Part shown: piece after piece, positions 1-5,981 of the stretch
How positions within the stretch are numbered: the first letter of the stretch is position 1
How the letters are laid out: each line of letters begins with the position of its first letter
Notes under the pieces: model-generated
Database searches by the model: none
What the model was told of the DNA's origin: nothing
The model's input: only the letters and a program-made list of their open reading frames with translations
Assembly (NCBI GenBank): GCA_030587505.1
Contig: JAUQYY010000024.1
Span: 1-7,443 of the forward strand
Direction of reading: 5' to 3'
Source of the DNA: Candidatus Sigynarchaeota archaeon
GTDB lineage: Archaea; Asgardarchaeota; Jordarchaeia; Jordarchaeales; Jordarchaeaceae
Length of the DNA: 7,443 nucleotides
Position numbers and translations under genes: made by a program

Positions 1-237
1 TCTGCCCGAGTTTGACAATGATTTTTCACCGCCGGGGCGCCCAGTTTCTCGCCGAGTTTCCTCATCTACGTTTACAAGGGCACGTGCTAGGTTTTCTACT
101 CGTTTCCTTCTATGCGAAAGCCAAAAAATGTAATTGTACCGTGTTGTTGCCAATTGTCTTCTGATGGTCTTGTCAGAAATTGTTTTAAAATATTCATATA
201 TTTTTATAAAATAAAGATGATTATTGCTTAAATACTG
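1..237 (-). other. Left edge: possible truncated minus-strand gene, frame uncertain
   Basis: Two minus-strand readings compete here. One begins with an ATG at 65 and runs off the left edge (21 codons, beginning MRKLGEKLGAPAVKNHCQ). It has G/C-rich third positions like the other genes in the window, but no Shine-Dalgarno site before it. The other is a frame open from 237 to 1 (79 codons, including DKTIRRQLATTRYNY and RRKRVENLARALVNVDEE). It has no ATG or GTG start and only TTG at 153. The stretch from about 180 to 240 is very AT-rich and looks like a promoter rather than coding DNA. I recognise neither product. A real gene probably extends to the left of the window, but its frame and start cannot be settled from this end. 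Confidence 0.25.
200..216 (-). promoter_or_regulatory. Candidate archaeal box A (minus strand) for a left-edge gene
   Basis: The minus strand reads TTTTATAAAAATATATG here, a good match to an archaeal TATA box, within an AT-rich block. It would fire leftwards toward the presumed truncated gene at the left edge, with a leader of more than 100 bases if the ATG at 65 is the true start. This is a motif match only. Confidence 0.3.
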
Positions 238-356
238 TTAAAAACTTTGTGAAAATACATTGATTCGACTATAGACGAAAACCCTTAATTTGCCTTGGGT
301 AAACTTTTTAAAGACCTCGGGCTTGCCAGAGGCTATAAAGTAGCCCTTACGCCTAA

Positions 357-368
357 CTTTATAAAAAT
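357..368 (+). promoter_or_regulatory. Box A promoter of the small membrane protein gene
   Basis: The sequence CTTTATAAAAAT is a near-consensus archaeal TATA box. Its centre lies about 33 bases before the ATG at 395, which predicts a short leader of roughly 5-10 bases, or a slightly longer one if the start site is nearer the box. Confidence 0.55.
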
Positions 369-380
369 ACAACAAATTCA

Positions 381-390
381 AGAGGTAATC
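381..390 (+). promoter_or_regulatory. Shine-Dalgarno site fixing the start at 395
   Basis: AGAGGTAATC matches eight of ten bases of the archaeal anti-16S consensus GGAGGTGATC and lies at normal spacing before the ATG at 395. Confidence 0.55.
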
Positions 391-394
391 GAAA

Positions 395-760
395 ATGGGT
401 GAAAGACCAACCGGAGTAACCATACTAGCGATTCTGATGATCATCTGGGGCATTCTAGTTCTCATTTCAGGGTTTATCTCTCTGGGAGCCTTTATCCTCT
501 TTCCGACCGGCTTGGAAGCCATAATGCCAATCATAGACATCATCTGGGGTATCCTTTACATCATTGGTGGCGCCGGACTCCTGTCCCTCAAAGAGTGGGC
601 GAGAATATTAGCCATTATCATTAACATCCTTGGACTCATCGGCGGTATTCTGTTGACAATAACAATCGCTGGAGCCATCATCGGCATTCCAATGATCGTC
701 ATCAGCATCATCATCATCTGGTATCTCTGGAAAGAAGAAACCGCGGCGTACTTCAGCTAA
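395..760 (+). CDS. Small four-helix membrane protein of unknown function
   Basis: This 121-residue protein is almost entirely hydrophobic, with about four predicted membrane helices (roughly residues 9-33, 43-62, 68-88 and 90-112). It has a short polar N-terminus (GERPTGVT) and a charged C-terminal end (KEETAAYFS). The RPTGVTILAIL opening is typical of small archaeal and bacterial integral membrane proteins that are annotated only as hypothetical. The segment IIWGILVLI (residues 16-24) recurs as IIWGILYII (49-57), so the first two helices look like an internal duplication. The gene has its own box A, Shine-Dalgarno site and downstream oligo-T terminator, so it is probably monocistronic. There are no catalytic residues or binding motifs to suggest a function. 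The reading frame is secure; the role is unknown. Confidence 0.85.
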   Translation: MGERPTGVTILAILMIIWGILVLISGFISLGAFILFPTGLEAIMPIIDIIWGILYIIGGAGLLSLKEWARILAIIINILGLIGGILLTITIAGAIIGIPMIVISIIIIWYLWKEETAAYFS

Positions 761-785
761 GCGACACGAAACAAACCATACCAAA

Positions 786-806
786 ACTCTTTTTTTATTT
801 TTTTAC
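786..806 (+). terminator. Oligo-T terminator of the small membrane protein gene
   Basis: A CT7AT7AC tract on the plus strand begins 26 bases after the stop codon, with no strong hairpin. Archaeal RNA polymerase terminates at such T-runs. Confidence 0.6.
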
Positions 807-1034
807 AACCTAAACCGTTTCTGCTCTTATCAGTTTAGGGAGGCAGTATTCGGGTGGCTGCTTTCCAGAAAAACGTTTCACAATCTCTCCTCCAGATACT
901 AAAAAAGAGGATATCAAACTTTTAAGAGTAGAGGGGTGAAAGCGGTTAGCGGACCCGTTTTTAAAGCTGTAGGCATCCTAGCTTCACACCAACAGTATTT
1001 TTCCATACCTTCGTCATTCTTTAGGTTGTTTTGT
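807..1034. other. Intergenic stretch between convergent genes
   Basis: There is no convincing gene on either strand. The plus strand has a small possible hairpin (GCAG/CTGC arms around 846-864). The GGTGAAAGC near 936 is loosely complementary to GCTTCACACC near 981. I tested the region for a tRNA and found no T-loop GTTCRANTC signature. A short structured RNA is not excluded. Confidence 0.3.
899..912 (-). terminator. Possible oligo-T terminator of the minus-strand cluster
   Basis: The minus strand reads CCTCTTTTTTAGT here, a six-T run about 130 bases downstream of the aminotransferase stop. It is the first clear T-run after that gene, so it is the best candidate for the cluster's end. Confidence 0.35.
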
Positions 1035-2183
1035 TTATAGATTGTCTTTTAGTGTTTTTATTGCGTCTTCTGTTCTGTTTTCGAATCCGAGATCCTTGAG
1101 GCTCTCGCTCAGAGCGAAGACAGCCTGTATTGTTTTTTGAAGGTATGCGTTGTATCCCATGTGTCCCAGGCGGATAACTTTTCCTCTGAGTTCCCCCCAG
1201 CTTCCGGCAATCATCACGCCGTACTTTTGCAGTATGCGGCTTCTCAGCTCTTCGTCGCTTATCCCCCCGGGTAGCCTGAGGGCGGTTACCGTGTTTGAGC
1301 AGTAATCCTCCTCCCGGGGGTACAGTTCCAGGCCCATCGCCTGAACCGCGCGCCTCGTGGCGGAAGCTACTTTTTCGTGTCGAGCATAAACATTTTCCAG
1401 TCCTTCCTCCAGGATGAGGTTGCACGCCTCATCGAGGGCGTATAGTAGGGAGACTGTGTGCGTGTATGGAAATTCCCTGTTTTCGAACCAGTCTCTCTTC
1501 CAGGAGAGTAGATTGAGGTAGAATCCTTTTATGGGGTTTTTCTTGTCCCGTTTTTCCATCTTCTCCCAGGCGGCCTCGCTTACTGAGAGGATGCCGACGC
1601 CTGGTGGGGCGCTTATGCACTTCTGGGTGCCTACAATACATATTCCAACGTTCCACTCGTCTGTTTCGACTGGAACCCCTGCAACGCTGCTAACCGCGTC
1701 GACTACGAGGATCACACCGTGGTCGCTGCATACCTTGCCTATCTCCCTGAGCGGGTTAAGGGTTCCGCTGGGGGTTTCGCAGTGCACGAGGGTTGCCACC
1801 TCGATATCCTTTTCCTTTTCGAGGGTTCGCTCCACCTCCTCCGGTTTAACTATTTCATCGTAGGGGAATTTGACTGTTACGGGTGTTCCTCCGTACATTC
1901 GCACAAAATTGGCGAAACCGTCTCCGTATATTCCTGAGGACATTGCGAGAACCCTTTCTCCGGGTGCAACCAGACTCGCCACAGCAGCCTCAAGACCGAT
2001 GATTGCCTCCCCGCAGTGCAGGATAACATCGCTGCGAGTTCTCAGAATTCTCTTAACCTTTTCACACAATTCGTCATAAAAAGTGAAAAAATCGGGATCC
2101 AAGTCGGGGTTCTGTAAGGGTCTGGCCATGGCCTGAAGAACCCGGGGGTGAACCTCCGTGGGTCCAGGTGTGAACATTAACAT
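1035..2183 (-). CDS. Class V aminotransferase (alanine-glyoxylate / serine-pyruvate type)
   Basis: This is a pyridoxal-phosphate enzyme of fold type I, 382 residues from the chosen start, a normal length for the family. It would be cytosolic and transfer an amino group from a small amino acid such as alanine or serine to a 2-oxo acid such as glyoxylate or pyruvate. Visible features, in order: the N-terminal MFTPGPTEV signature (residues 3-11), the HCETPSG segment (134-140), the cofactor-binding aspartate in VDAVSS (D162), the Schiff-base lysine in GTQKC followed by APPG (K188), and a C-terminal VIRLGHMG arginine motif. The glycine-rich loop normally found near residue 58 reads HCGEAIIGLEA, with E where relatives commonly have G-T. 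Starting at 2213 would add ten residues ahead of the conserved N-terminus. The ATG at 2183 has a strong Shine-Dalgarno site and is preferred. It is the last gene of the minus cluster. Family assignment is secure; substrate is not. Confidence 0.92.
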   Translation of the reverse strand: MLMFTPGPTEVHPRVLQAMARPLQNPDLDPDFFTFYDELCEKVKRILRTRSDVILHCGEAIIGLEAAVASLVAPGERVLAMSSGIYGDGFANFVRMYGGTPVTVKFPYDEIVKPEEVERTLEKEKDIEVATLVHCETPSGTLNPLREIGKVCSDHGVILVVDAVSSVAGVPVETDEWNVGICIVGTQKCISAPPGVGILSVSEAAWEKMEKRDKKNPIKGFYLNLLSWKRDWFENREFPYTHTVSLLYALDEACNLILEEGLENVYARHEKVASATRRAVQAMGLELYPREEDYCSNTVTALRLPGGISDEELRSRILQKYGVMIAGSWGELRGKVIRLGHMGYNAYLQKTIQAVFALSESLKDLGFENRTEDAIKTLKDNL

Positions 2184-2190
2184 GGTAAAC

Positions 2191-2196
2191 CACCTC
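2191..2196 (-). promoter_or_regulatory. Shine-Dalgarno site deciding the aminotransferase start
   Basis: The minus strand reads GAGGTG seven bases before the ATG at 2183, an excellent match to the archaeal anti-16S sequence. It argues against the in-frame upstream ATG at 2213. Confidence 0.75.
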
Positions 2197-2232
2197 GGTG
2201 TGGGTGAATTCAACCCCTACTATGGCAATGGT

Positions 2233-2250
2233 CATTTAATAATTTTCCCG
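2233..2250 (-). promoter_or_regulatory. Possible internal promoter ahead of the aminotransferase
   Basis: The minus strand reads GGGAAAATTATTAAATG in the 97-base gap after the kinase gene, which resembles a BRE plus an imperfect TATA box. A small dyad, CTTCT-A-AGAAG, lies just upstream of it at 2254-2264. The gap is larger than within a tight operon, so separate initiation is possible. Confidence 0.3.
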
Positions 2251-2280
2251 CGTCTTCTAAGAAGCTTATTTCCTGCGGAG

Positions 2281-3525
2281 TTAATGGATTTTTGCTCCTT
2301 CGCCTATGCCGGAGATCCATCCCTGTTTTGCTCCGGCGGATACTCCGGCTTCCAGAACGATTTCGCTTTTTTCGGGGTGGACTAGTGAGATCAGGCTGCC
2401 TCCCATTCCTGCCCCCGAGATCTTTGTTCCGAGTGCTCCCGCCTCCAGTGTGGCGTCTCGGATTTTTTCGAGTTTTATTATGCTCACGTGGTAGAGGTCT
2501 CTTAAGAGTTCGTGCTGGTAGTTCATGATTTCTCCCAGAATCTCGATGTTTGAGGATTTGCTCTCAATTCTTTCCCACAGTTTGTCCATGGTGGGAGTTT
2601 TCTCTTTCGGCTTCTTACCCTTGAAGGTTTCGAGGGCTATTTCCGTTGATCTCTGCATTCTAAGGGTGAAGCGGAACCGATCGGCCACATCGTCATACAG
2701 CATGTTTAGGTACGGACTTATTTCCTCCTCGCTTATGTTTTCCCAGTCCGGTTCGTCGTACCTGTACCCCAACTTTCTTTTTAGCTTGTCAGGGACCTCG
2801 CTGCTCTCCATGAGGGTTTTTAGCCCATCGTCGATCTCTCTCTGCCTCCTTGGGTGTATTTCGGCTGTTGAGTGCTTGACGCCAGAGTAGTGGATGACGA
2901 AGGTGAGGTCTCTCACCGGAAGTTTCTCAACTCTATAGGGGGGTTTACAGTCCAGTTTTATTATACCTCCAAATGCTGAACCGTACTGGTCGAGACGCCC
3001 GCAGGGTATGCCCAGCTCCACATTCTCCGCCTCGTAGGCCAGTTCAGCCAGCTGTCTCGGTTTGTAGTTGAGTTTGCACATCCTGTTCAGGAGGGTGGCG
3101 AAGGCAACCTCGAGCGCTGCGCTGCTGGCGAGTCCCGAAGCTATGGGAACCTGACTCTTGATGTGGATGCGCATCCCCCTGAGTTTTCTTGACAGTCCCC
3201 TCTTCTCCAGAATTTTGACTATGGCTCGAAAGTAGTTCCCGAACCATCCCTCCCTGAGGTATTCCACCTCACCGAGGGAGAACATATCCTGAAACTCTAA
3301 TCCTTCCCTCTGGAAGTCTAGCGATCTTATTTCAAAAACGTTATCGTCTCGGAATTCTCCGGACATATAGGTTCTGAGGTTTAGGGCGACGGGTACAACG
3401 GGCAATCCCTTGTAGTCCTGGTGGGTGTTTAGGAAGTCGGCTCTACCGGGGGCGGAGGCAATGATGTTAGACCCACTCTTGGTGAAGGGTATCTCGGGGT
3501 TTTTAAAGGAGAGCGGATTACTCAT
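2281..3525 (-). CDS. Galactokinase-like GHMP sugar kinase
   Basis: This is a GHMP-superfamily kinase, 414 residues from the chosen start, which would phosphorylate a sugar at C1 with ATP in the cytosol. Three family motifs are present: APGRADFLNTHQDYKG (residues 25-40, corresponding to galactokinase APGRVNLIGEHTDY), the phosphate-binding loop PIASGLASSAALEVA (127-141), and GTKISGAGMGGSLISL near the C-terminus (366-381). The catalytic base is probably the aspartate in GRLDQYGSAFGG (D179). The MNYQHELLRDLYHVS segment matches the galactokinase C-terminal helix pattern. The galactose-contacting E of GEHTDY is T here (NTHQDY), so the substrate may not be galactose. An in-frame ATG at 3567 would overlap the upstream gene. 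The ATG at 3525 has a strong Shine-Dalgarno site and a 28-base gap. Superfamily membership is secure; the galK name is not. Confidence 0.9.
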   Translation of the reverse strand: MSNPLSFKNPEIPFTKSGSNIIASAPGRADFLNTHQDYKGLPVVPVALNLRTYMSGEFRDDNVFEIRSLDFQREGLEFQDMFSLGEVEYLREGWFGNYFRAIVKILEKRGLSRKLRGMRIHIKSQVPIASGLASSAALEVAFATLLNRMCKLNYKPRQLAELAYEAENVELGIPCGRLDQYGSAFGGIIKLDCKPPYRVEKLPVRDLTFVIHYSGVKHSTAEIHPRRQREIDDGLKTLMESSEVPDKLKRKLGYRYDEPDWENISEEEISPYLNMLYDDVADRFRFTLRMQRSTEIALETFKGKKPKEKTPTMDKLWERIESKSSNIEILGEIMNYQHELLRDLYHVSIIKLEKIRDATLEAGALGTKISGAGMGGSLISLVHPEKSEIVLEAGVSAGAKQGWISGIGEGAKIH

Positions 3526-3533
3526 TTTGGGTT

Positions 3534-3540
3534 CCCTCCC
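3534..3540 (-). promoter_or_regulatory. Shine-Dalgarno site deciding the kinase start
   Basis: The minus strand reads GGGAGGG eight bases before the ATG at 3525. It lies between the stop of the upstream gene and this start, so translation probably begins at 3525 rather than at the overlapping ATG at 3567. Confidence 0.7.
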
Positions 3541-3553
3541 CGTTAATTCATGA

Positions 3554-4378
3554 CTAGAGTAACTCATAAATCTTTTTCAGAAGTAGGGCGTCAAACTCTA
3601 TGTTGGGGCTCTCGGATATCACTACTCCTCTTATCCTGTAGTCTTTCCACGATTTCACTAGTTCATGGTAGTTTATGTCGGATTCTAGAAGTGTGGTGTG
3701 TCGTCTCTCACCCTTGGGGGAGTATTCTATTCCTGAAATGTGAATGTGCATGTTGTCGAGAACCTCTCGCCCCAGGCCTTCTTCCAGCGTGTTGAGGATG
3801 GATTCGAAGTGTTTGTACCTGCTTGCCCCTCCGTTTGTGCGCGCGTGTAGGTGTGCAAAGTCGACGGCGGGAAGAACCTGTTCCAGTTCCTGGCTCAGTT
3901 TTACCAGCTCCTCGAGGGAGCCGAACTGGCTCGGTTTGCCCGTGGTTTCGGGCCTTATCAGAACGTCGTTTCCAACGTCCCTGAGAATCCTAACGATTGA
4001 GGCTAGGCGGCTCTTAACGGTTTCGTACACTGATTCTGGTTTGGCTCCCCCGTAGGTTGCCGCGTGAAAGGTTATGGACTCACAGCCAGCAATCTCGGCG
4101 ATTCTGGCCGTTTTCAGTATCCTGCTGATGCTAGCTCGAACAGTCTCCTTTCTGCGTGAGTTCAGATTGATGTAATAGGGTCCGTGCGCCGTTAGGTGAA
4201 CCCTCTCCTGTTTCGCCACCTCTCTTATCCTCTGGGCGAGTGTTTCGCTCATTTTCACTCCGTAAACGAATTCGAGCTCCATGGCGTCGAGCCCCAGTTC
4301 CCTTACCCGCTTTACCCCGTCTATGGAGCTTCTATGTGTGGTGGTTATGGGTATTCCAGCCGTGCCGAAGCGTAACAT
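3554..4378 (-). CDS. Endonuclease IV-like TIM-barrel protein (AP endonuclease family 2)
   Basis: This 274-residue protein has the length and motif order of endonuclease IV, a metal-dependent TIM barrel that cuts DNA 5' of abasic sites in base-excision repair. Residues likely to bind the metal cluster appear at the expected spacing: H65 in AHGPYYINL, H105 in FHAATYG, E144 in RPETTGK, D173 and H176 in DFAHLHAR, H213 in HIHISGIEY, H227 in GERRHTT, and E256 in SESPNIEFDAL. The aspartate that precedes the penultimate histidine by two residues in the E. coli enzyme is arginine here, with E224 one position further upstream. The same fold also contains sugar isomerases and epimerases, so its place beside a sugar kinase leaves a metabolic role open. 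It is the first gene of the minus cluster. There is no strong Shine-Dalgarno site, which fits a leaderless transcript. Confidence 0.85.
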   Translation of the reverse strand: MLRFGTAGIPITTTHRSSIDGVKRVRELGLDAMELEFVYGVKMSETLAQRIREVAKQERVHLTAHGPYYINLNSRRKETVRASISRILKTARIAEIAGCESITFHAATYGGAKPESVYETVKSRLASIVRILRDVGNDVLIRPETTGKPSQFGSLEELVKLSQELEQVLPAVDFAHLHARTNGGASRYKHFESILNTLEEGLGREVLDNMHIHISGIEYSPKGERRHTTLLESDINYHELVKSWKDYRIRGVVISESPNIEFDALLLKKIYELL

Positions 4379-4393
4379 TTCTAATCAGCTTAA

Positions 4394-4428
4394 GATTTAT
4401 ATCTATGTTGAGGGCATTTATAAAAAAA
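4394..4428 (-). promoter_or_regulatory. Candidate box A elements of the minus-strand cluster
   Basis: Two TATA-like elements lie on the minus strand: GATATAAATC (4394-4403, about 21 bases before the ATG) and TTTTTTTATAAAT (about 4416-4428). The nearer one would give a leaderless mRNA and the farther one a leader of roughly 15-20 bases. They form the left half of a divergent promoter region. Confidence 0.45.
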
Positions 4429-4458
4429 TGTTTACCTTTTGAACCAGAAATTTAAGAA

Positions 4459-4490
4459 AATATTTAAGTCACACGCGTGCGGGTTATAAC
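4459..4490 (+). promoter_or_regulatory. Candidate box A elements of the longin/pseudo-nuclease gene
   Basis: AAATATTTAAGTC (4459-4471) and GGTTATAAC (4482-4490) are TATA-like elements. The first would start transcription near 4490 and leave room for the Shine-Dalgarno site. The second would give an almost leaderless message. They form the right half of the 134-base divergent region. Confidence 0.4.
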
Positions 4491-4501
4491 TTAGGCAAGT
4501 A

Positions 4502-4510
4502 GAGGAAGTG
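4502..4510 (+). promoter_or_regulatory. Shine-Dalgarno site supporting a TTG start
   Basis: GAGGAAGTG is followed by ATT before the TTG codons at 4513 and 4516. There is no in-frame ATG nearby, so a TTG start is the best reading. Confidence 0.5.
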
Positions 4511-4512
4511 AT

Positions 4513-5634
4513 TTGTTGTTTGAGAATCGGGGTGTTTGCTTCGCCATTTTCGACGAAGAGATAGGCCCCACAAGCATCTATTTTAAGGGAATGGATAAGA
4601 CCACCGCGGACAAGATAGCTCTGAAGAGTATGGTGGGTTCACTCTCACTCAGTCAGCAGGTTGACGAAGGAGAATCGATAATCCCCTTCCAGGAGGAACA
4701 GAAGAGCGCCTTCGTGTTCTACTTCTCCATACCGGACGAAAACGCCAGAGGGGGAGTTAGAATAGGTACACTAAGCTTCGTTGTGAACAAGGAGGATGGT
4801 GACGCTCTTTACCGTTTCGCCCCGATTCTTGCGGAACACGCCAAAAGAATAGTGCAGGACATCAAAAAATACTATGTCTACAGGCAGCCGATTCCCCAGG
4901 TTCTAAAGAAAAGCGTGGACAGCATCCTATCGATCGAGGACTTTGAAAGAGCAGTTCTTCCCAGTAGTTTTAAAGAGTATCTGATAAGCAGCTACCTTTC
5001 CAGAGACACAACCTTTCACCGCTCACTCGTGGAAAAAACCGGCAATGTGTCTAGAAACGAGGAGATTCTGGGAGGGAGGGTTGACATTATTGGGCGGGAC
5101 AAGCACCGAAACATTGTGTGGATGCTCATCGCCCGAAACTTCTCAAAAATGGGTAACGAGGAGAAGCTAAACCTGTACGCGTACGTAGACAAACTCAGGG
5201 AGAATATTCCCACGCTTGAGGTGATATTTGTTCTCAACGAATTGGGTCTGAGACGAGGCGGCACATTCGACGAGGAGACAATCGAAAAAATCACCCAGAT
5301 ATCGAGAACGAGCAAAACCGGGGAGAAGGACTTCGACCTATACGGGATGGACGGTGACGGAAACATCATTTGGGCGCTCCTATCAGCGAACTTCCTCGCC
5401 ATGGACGAAGACGAAATAGACGAACTAAACAAGAAGATTTACAGCCTCAAGAGAAGAAACCCGTCAATGGAAGCCTTTTTCGTCCTAGCCGAGGTACTCA
5501 GATCCACCGAATTGAAACCCCCAAAACCAGACTTCGAAGGAAAGCCGGTCGGACTAAGGAAAAGAATGGGAGCAAAAACGGAGTACCAAAGACTACTGGA
5601 ATCCATAAGAAGGAAAGGAAAAACGGGAGTCTAG
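4513..5634 (+). CDS. Longin/roadblock-like domain fused to two tandem pseudo-nuclease-like domains
   Basis: I do not recognise this 373-residue protein as a named family. Residues 6-122 look like a longin/roadblock (profilin-like) domain: a strand pair VCFAIFDEEIGPTSIYF, a helix (30-48), strands FVFYFSI and GTLSFVV, and a long C-terminal helix (97-120). Such domains usually regulate small GTPases or act as dimerising scaffolds. After a helical linker come two ungapped copies of a 56-residue unit (189-244 and 273-328; 19 identical positions by eye). Each begins hydrophobic-D-hydrophobic-x-G-x-D and continues N-I-[VI]-W, a helix, and [IF]FVL. This resembles the β-strand core of NucS/RecB-type PD-(D/E)XK nucleases, but where they carry E-x-K these read I-A-R and L-S-A, so catalysis is unlikely. 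The tail (335-373) is strongly basic. No signal peptide or membrane helix is seen. It starts at TTG and is transcribed divergently from the endonuclease IV-like gene. The domain calls are inference. Confidence 0.85.
   Translation: MLFENRGVCFAIFDEEIGPTSIYFKGMDKTTADKIALKSMVGSLSLSQQVDEGESIIPFQEEQKSAFVFYFSIPDENARGGVRIGTLSFVVNKEDGDALYRFAPILAEHAKRIVQDIKKYYVYRQPIPQVLKKSVDSILSIEDFERAVLPSSFKEYLISSYLSRDTTFHRSLVEKTGNVSRNEEILGGRVDIIGRDKHRNIVWMLIARNFSKMGNEEKLNLYAYVDKLRENIPTLEVIFVLNELGLRRGGTFDEETIEKITQISRTSKTGEKDFDLYGMDGDGNIIWALLSANFLAMDEDEIDELNKKIYSLKRRNPSMEAFFVLAEVLRSTELKPPKPDFEGKPVGLRKRMGAKTEYQRLLESIRRKGKTGV
5077..5244 (+). repeat. First copy of the protein-coding tandem domain
   Basis: It encodes residues 189-244 of the longin/pseudo-nuclease protein, beginning RVDIIGRD and ending FVLNEL. 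It aligns without gaps to the second copy 84 residues later, sharing D, G, D, N-I-x-W, N-F, P, E and FVL positions. Confidence 0.75.
5329..5496 (+). repeat. Second copy of the protein-coding tandem domain
   Basis: It encodes residues 273-328, beginning DFDLYGMD and ending FVLAEV. It is the partner of the copy at 5077-5244, and similarity is at the protein level only. Confidence 0.75.
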
Positions 5635-5673
5635 GAAGAAACCCTACTCTAATCCGACCTACACCATAATTCG

Positions 5674-5706
5674 TTTTGGAAGGCGAACCGCCGATTTTTC
5701 CGAAAA
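5674..5706 (+). terminator. Hairpin plus T-run terminator
   Basis: GGCG-AAC-CGCC forms a tight stem (5682-5692) followed by GATTTTT. Flanking TTTTGGAA and TTCCGAAAA can extend the pairing. It lies about 40 bases after the stop of the longin/pseudo-nuclease gene. A second T6 run at 5732-5737 may act as backup. Confidence 0.6.
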
Positions 5707-5981
5707 GCTCCGCTTAAAGGAGGAATAAAACTTTTTTAGCTTCAAACCCTTCAGGTTTTCACACCGGACTTAGGAAAACCAACCAAAGGGACGCAAAAAG
5801 TAAAATTAACCCTCCTAATTGTTGAGGTAGATGAAAACGAGGTACGGTGAGTGTGAATAAGGGCTCAAGGCTTTCAGAAAGCTATATTACTCTCTAGAGG
5901 ATTAATATGGTTTGAAAGGAATTTATGTTTTTCACGCGATGTTTTACCACTAAATTTTTGTTAGAAGGGAAGGTTTCATAG
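5707..5981. other. Gene-free stretch before the membrane/winged-helix gene
   Basis: The remainder of this roughly 350-base intergenic region has no supportable ORF or tRNA. It contains a T6 run (5732-5737) and short dyads (CTTTCAGAAAG near 5871 and CTCTAGAG near 5892). AT-rich sequence before 5982 presumably includes the next gene's promoter, but I see no clear box A. Confidence 0.4.

Noticed and set aside
930..995. tRNA-like or structured RNA
   Set aside because: There are some complementary arms but no T-loop signature, no clear cloverleaf and no CCA-compatible acceptor stem.
1531..1863. Plus-strand frame inside the aminotransferase gene
   Set aside because: It lies antisense to a well-supported enzyme gene, has serine/threonine-rich composition typical of a shadow frame, and resembles no known family.
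2292..2890. Plus-strand frames opposite the kinase gene
   Set aside because: They are antisense to conserved GHMP motifs and their arginine/serine/leucine-rich composition is typical of shadow frames.
4513..5634. Active NucS/RecB-type nuclease
   Set aside because: The D of the core strand is present in each repeat, but the required E-x-K is missing in both.
5820..5900. C/D box guide RNA
   Set aside because: TAGATGA resembles a C box, but there is no matching CTGA D box at a proper distance.
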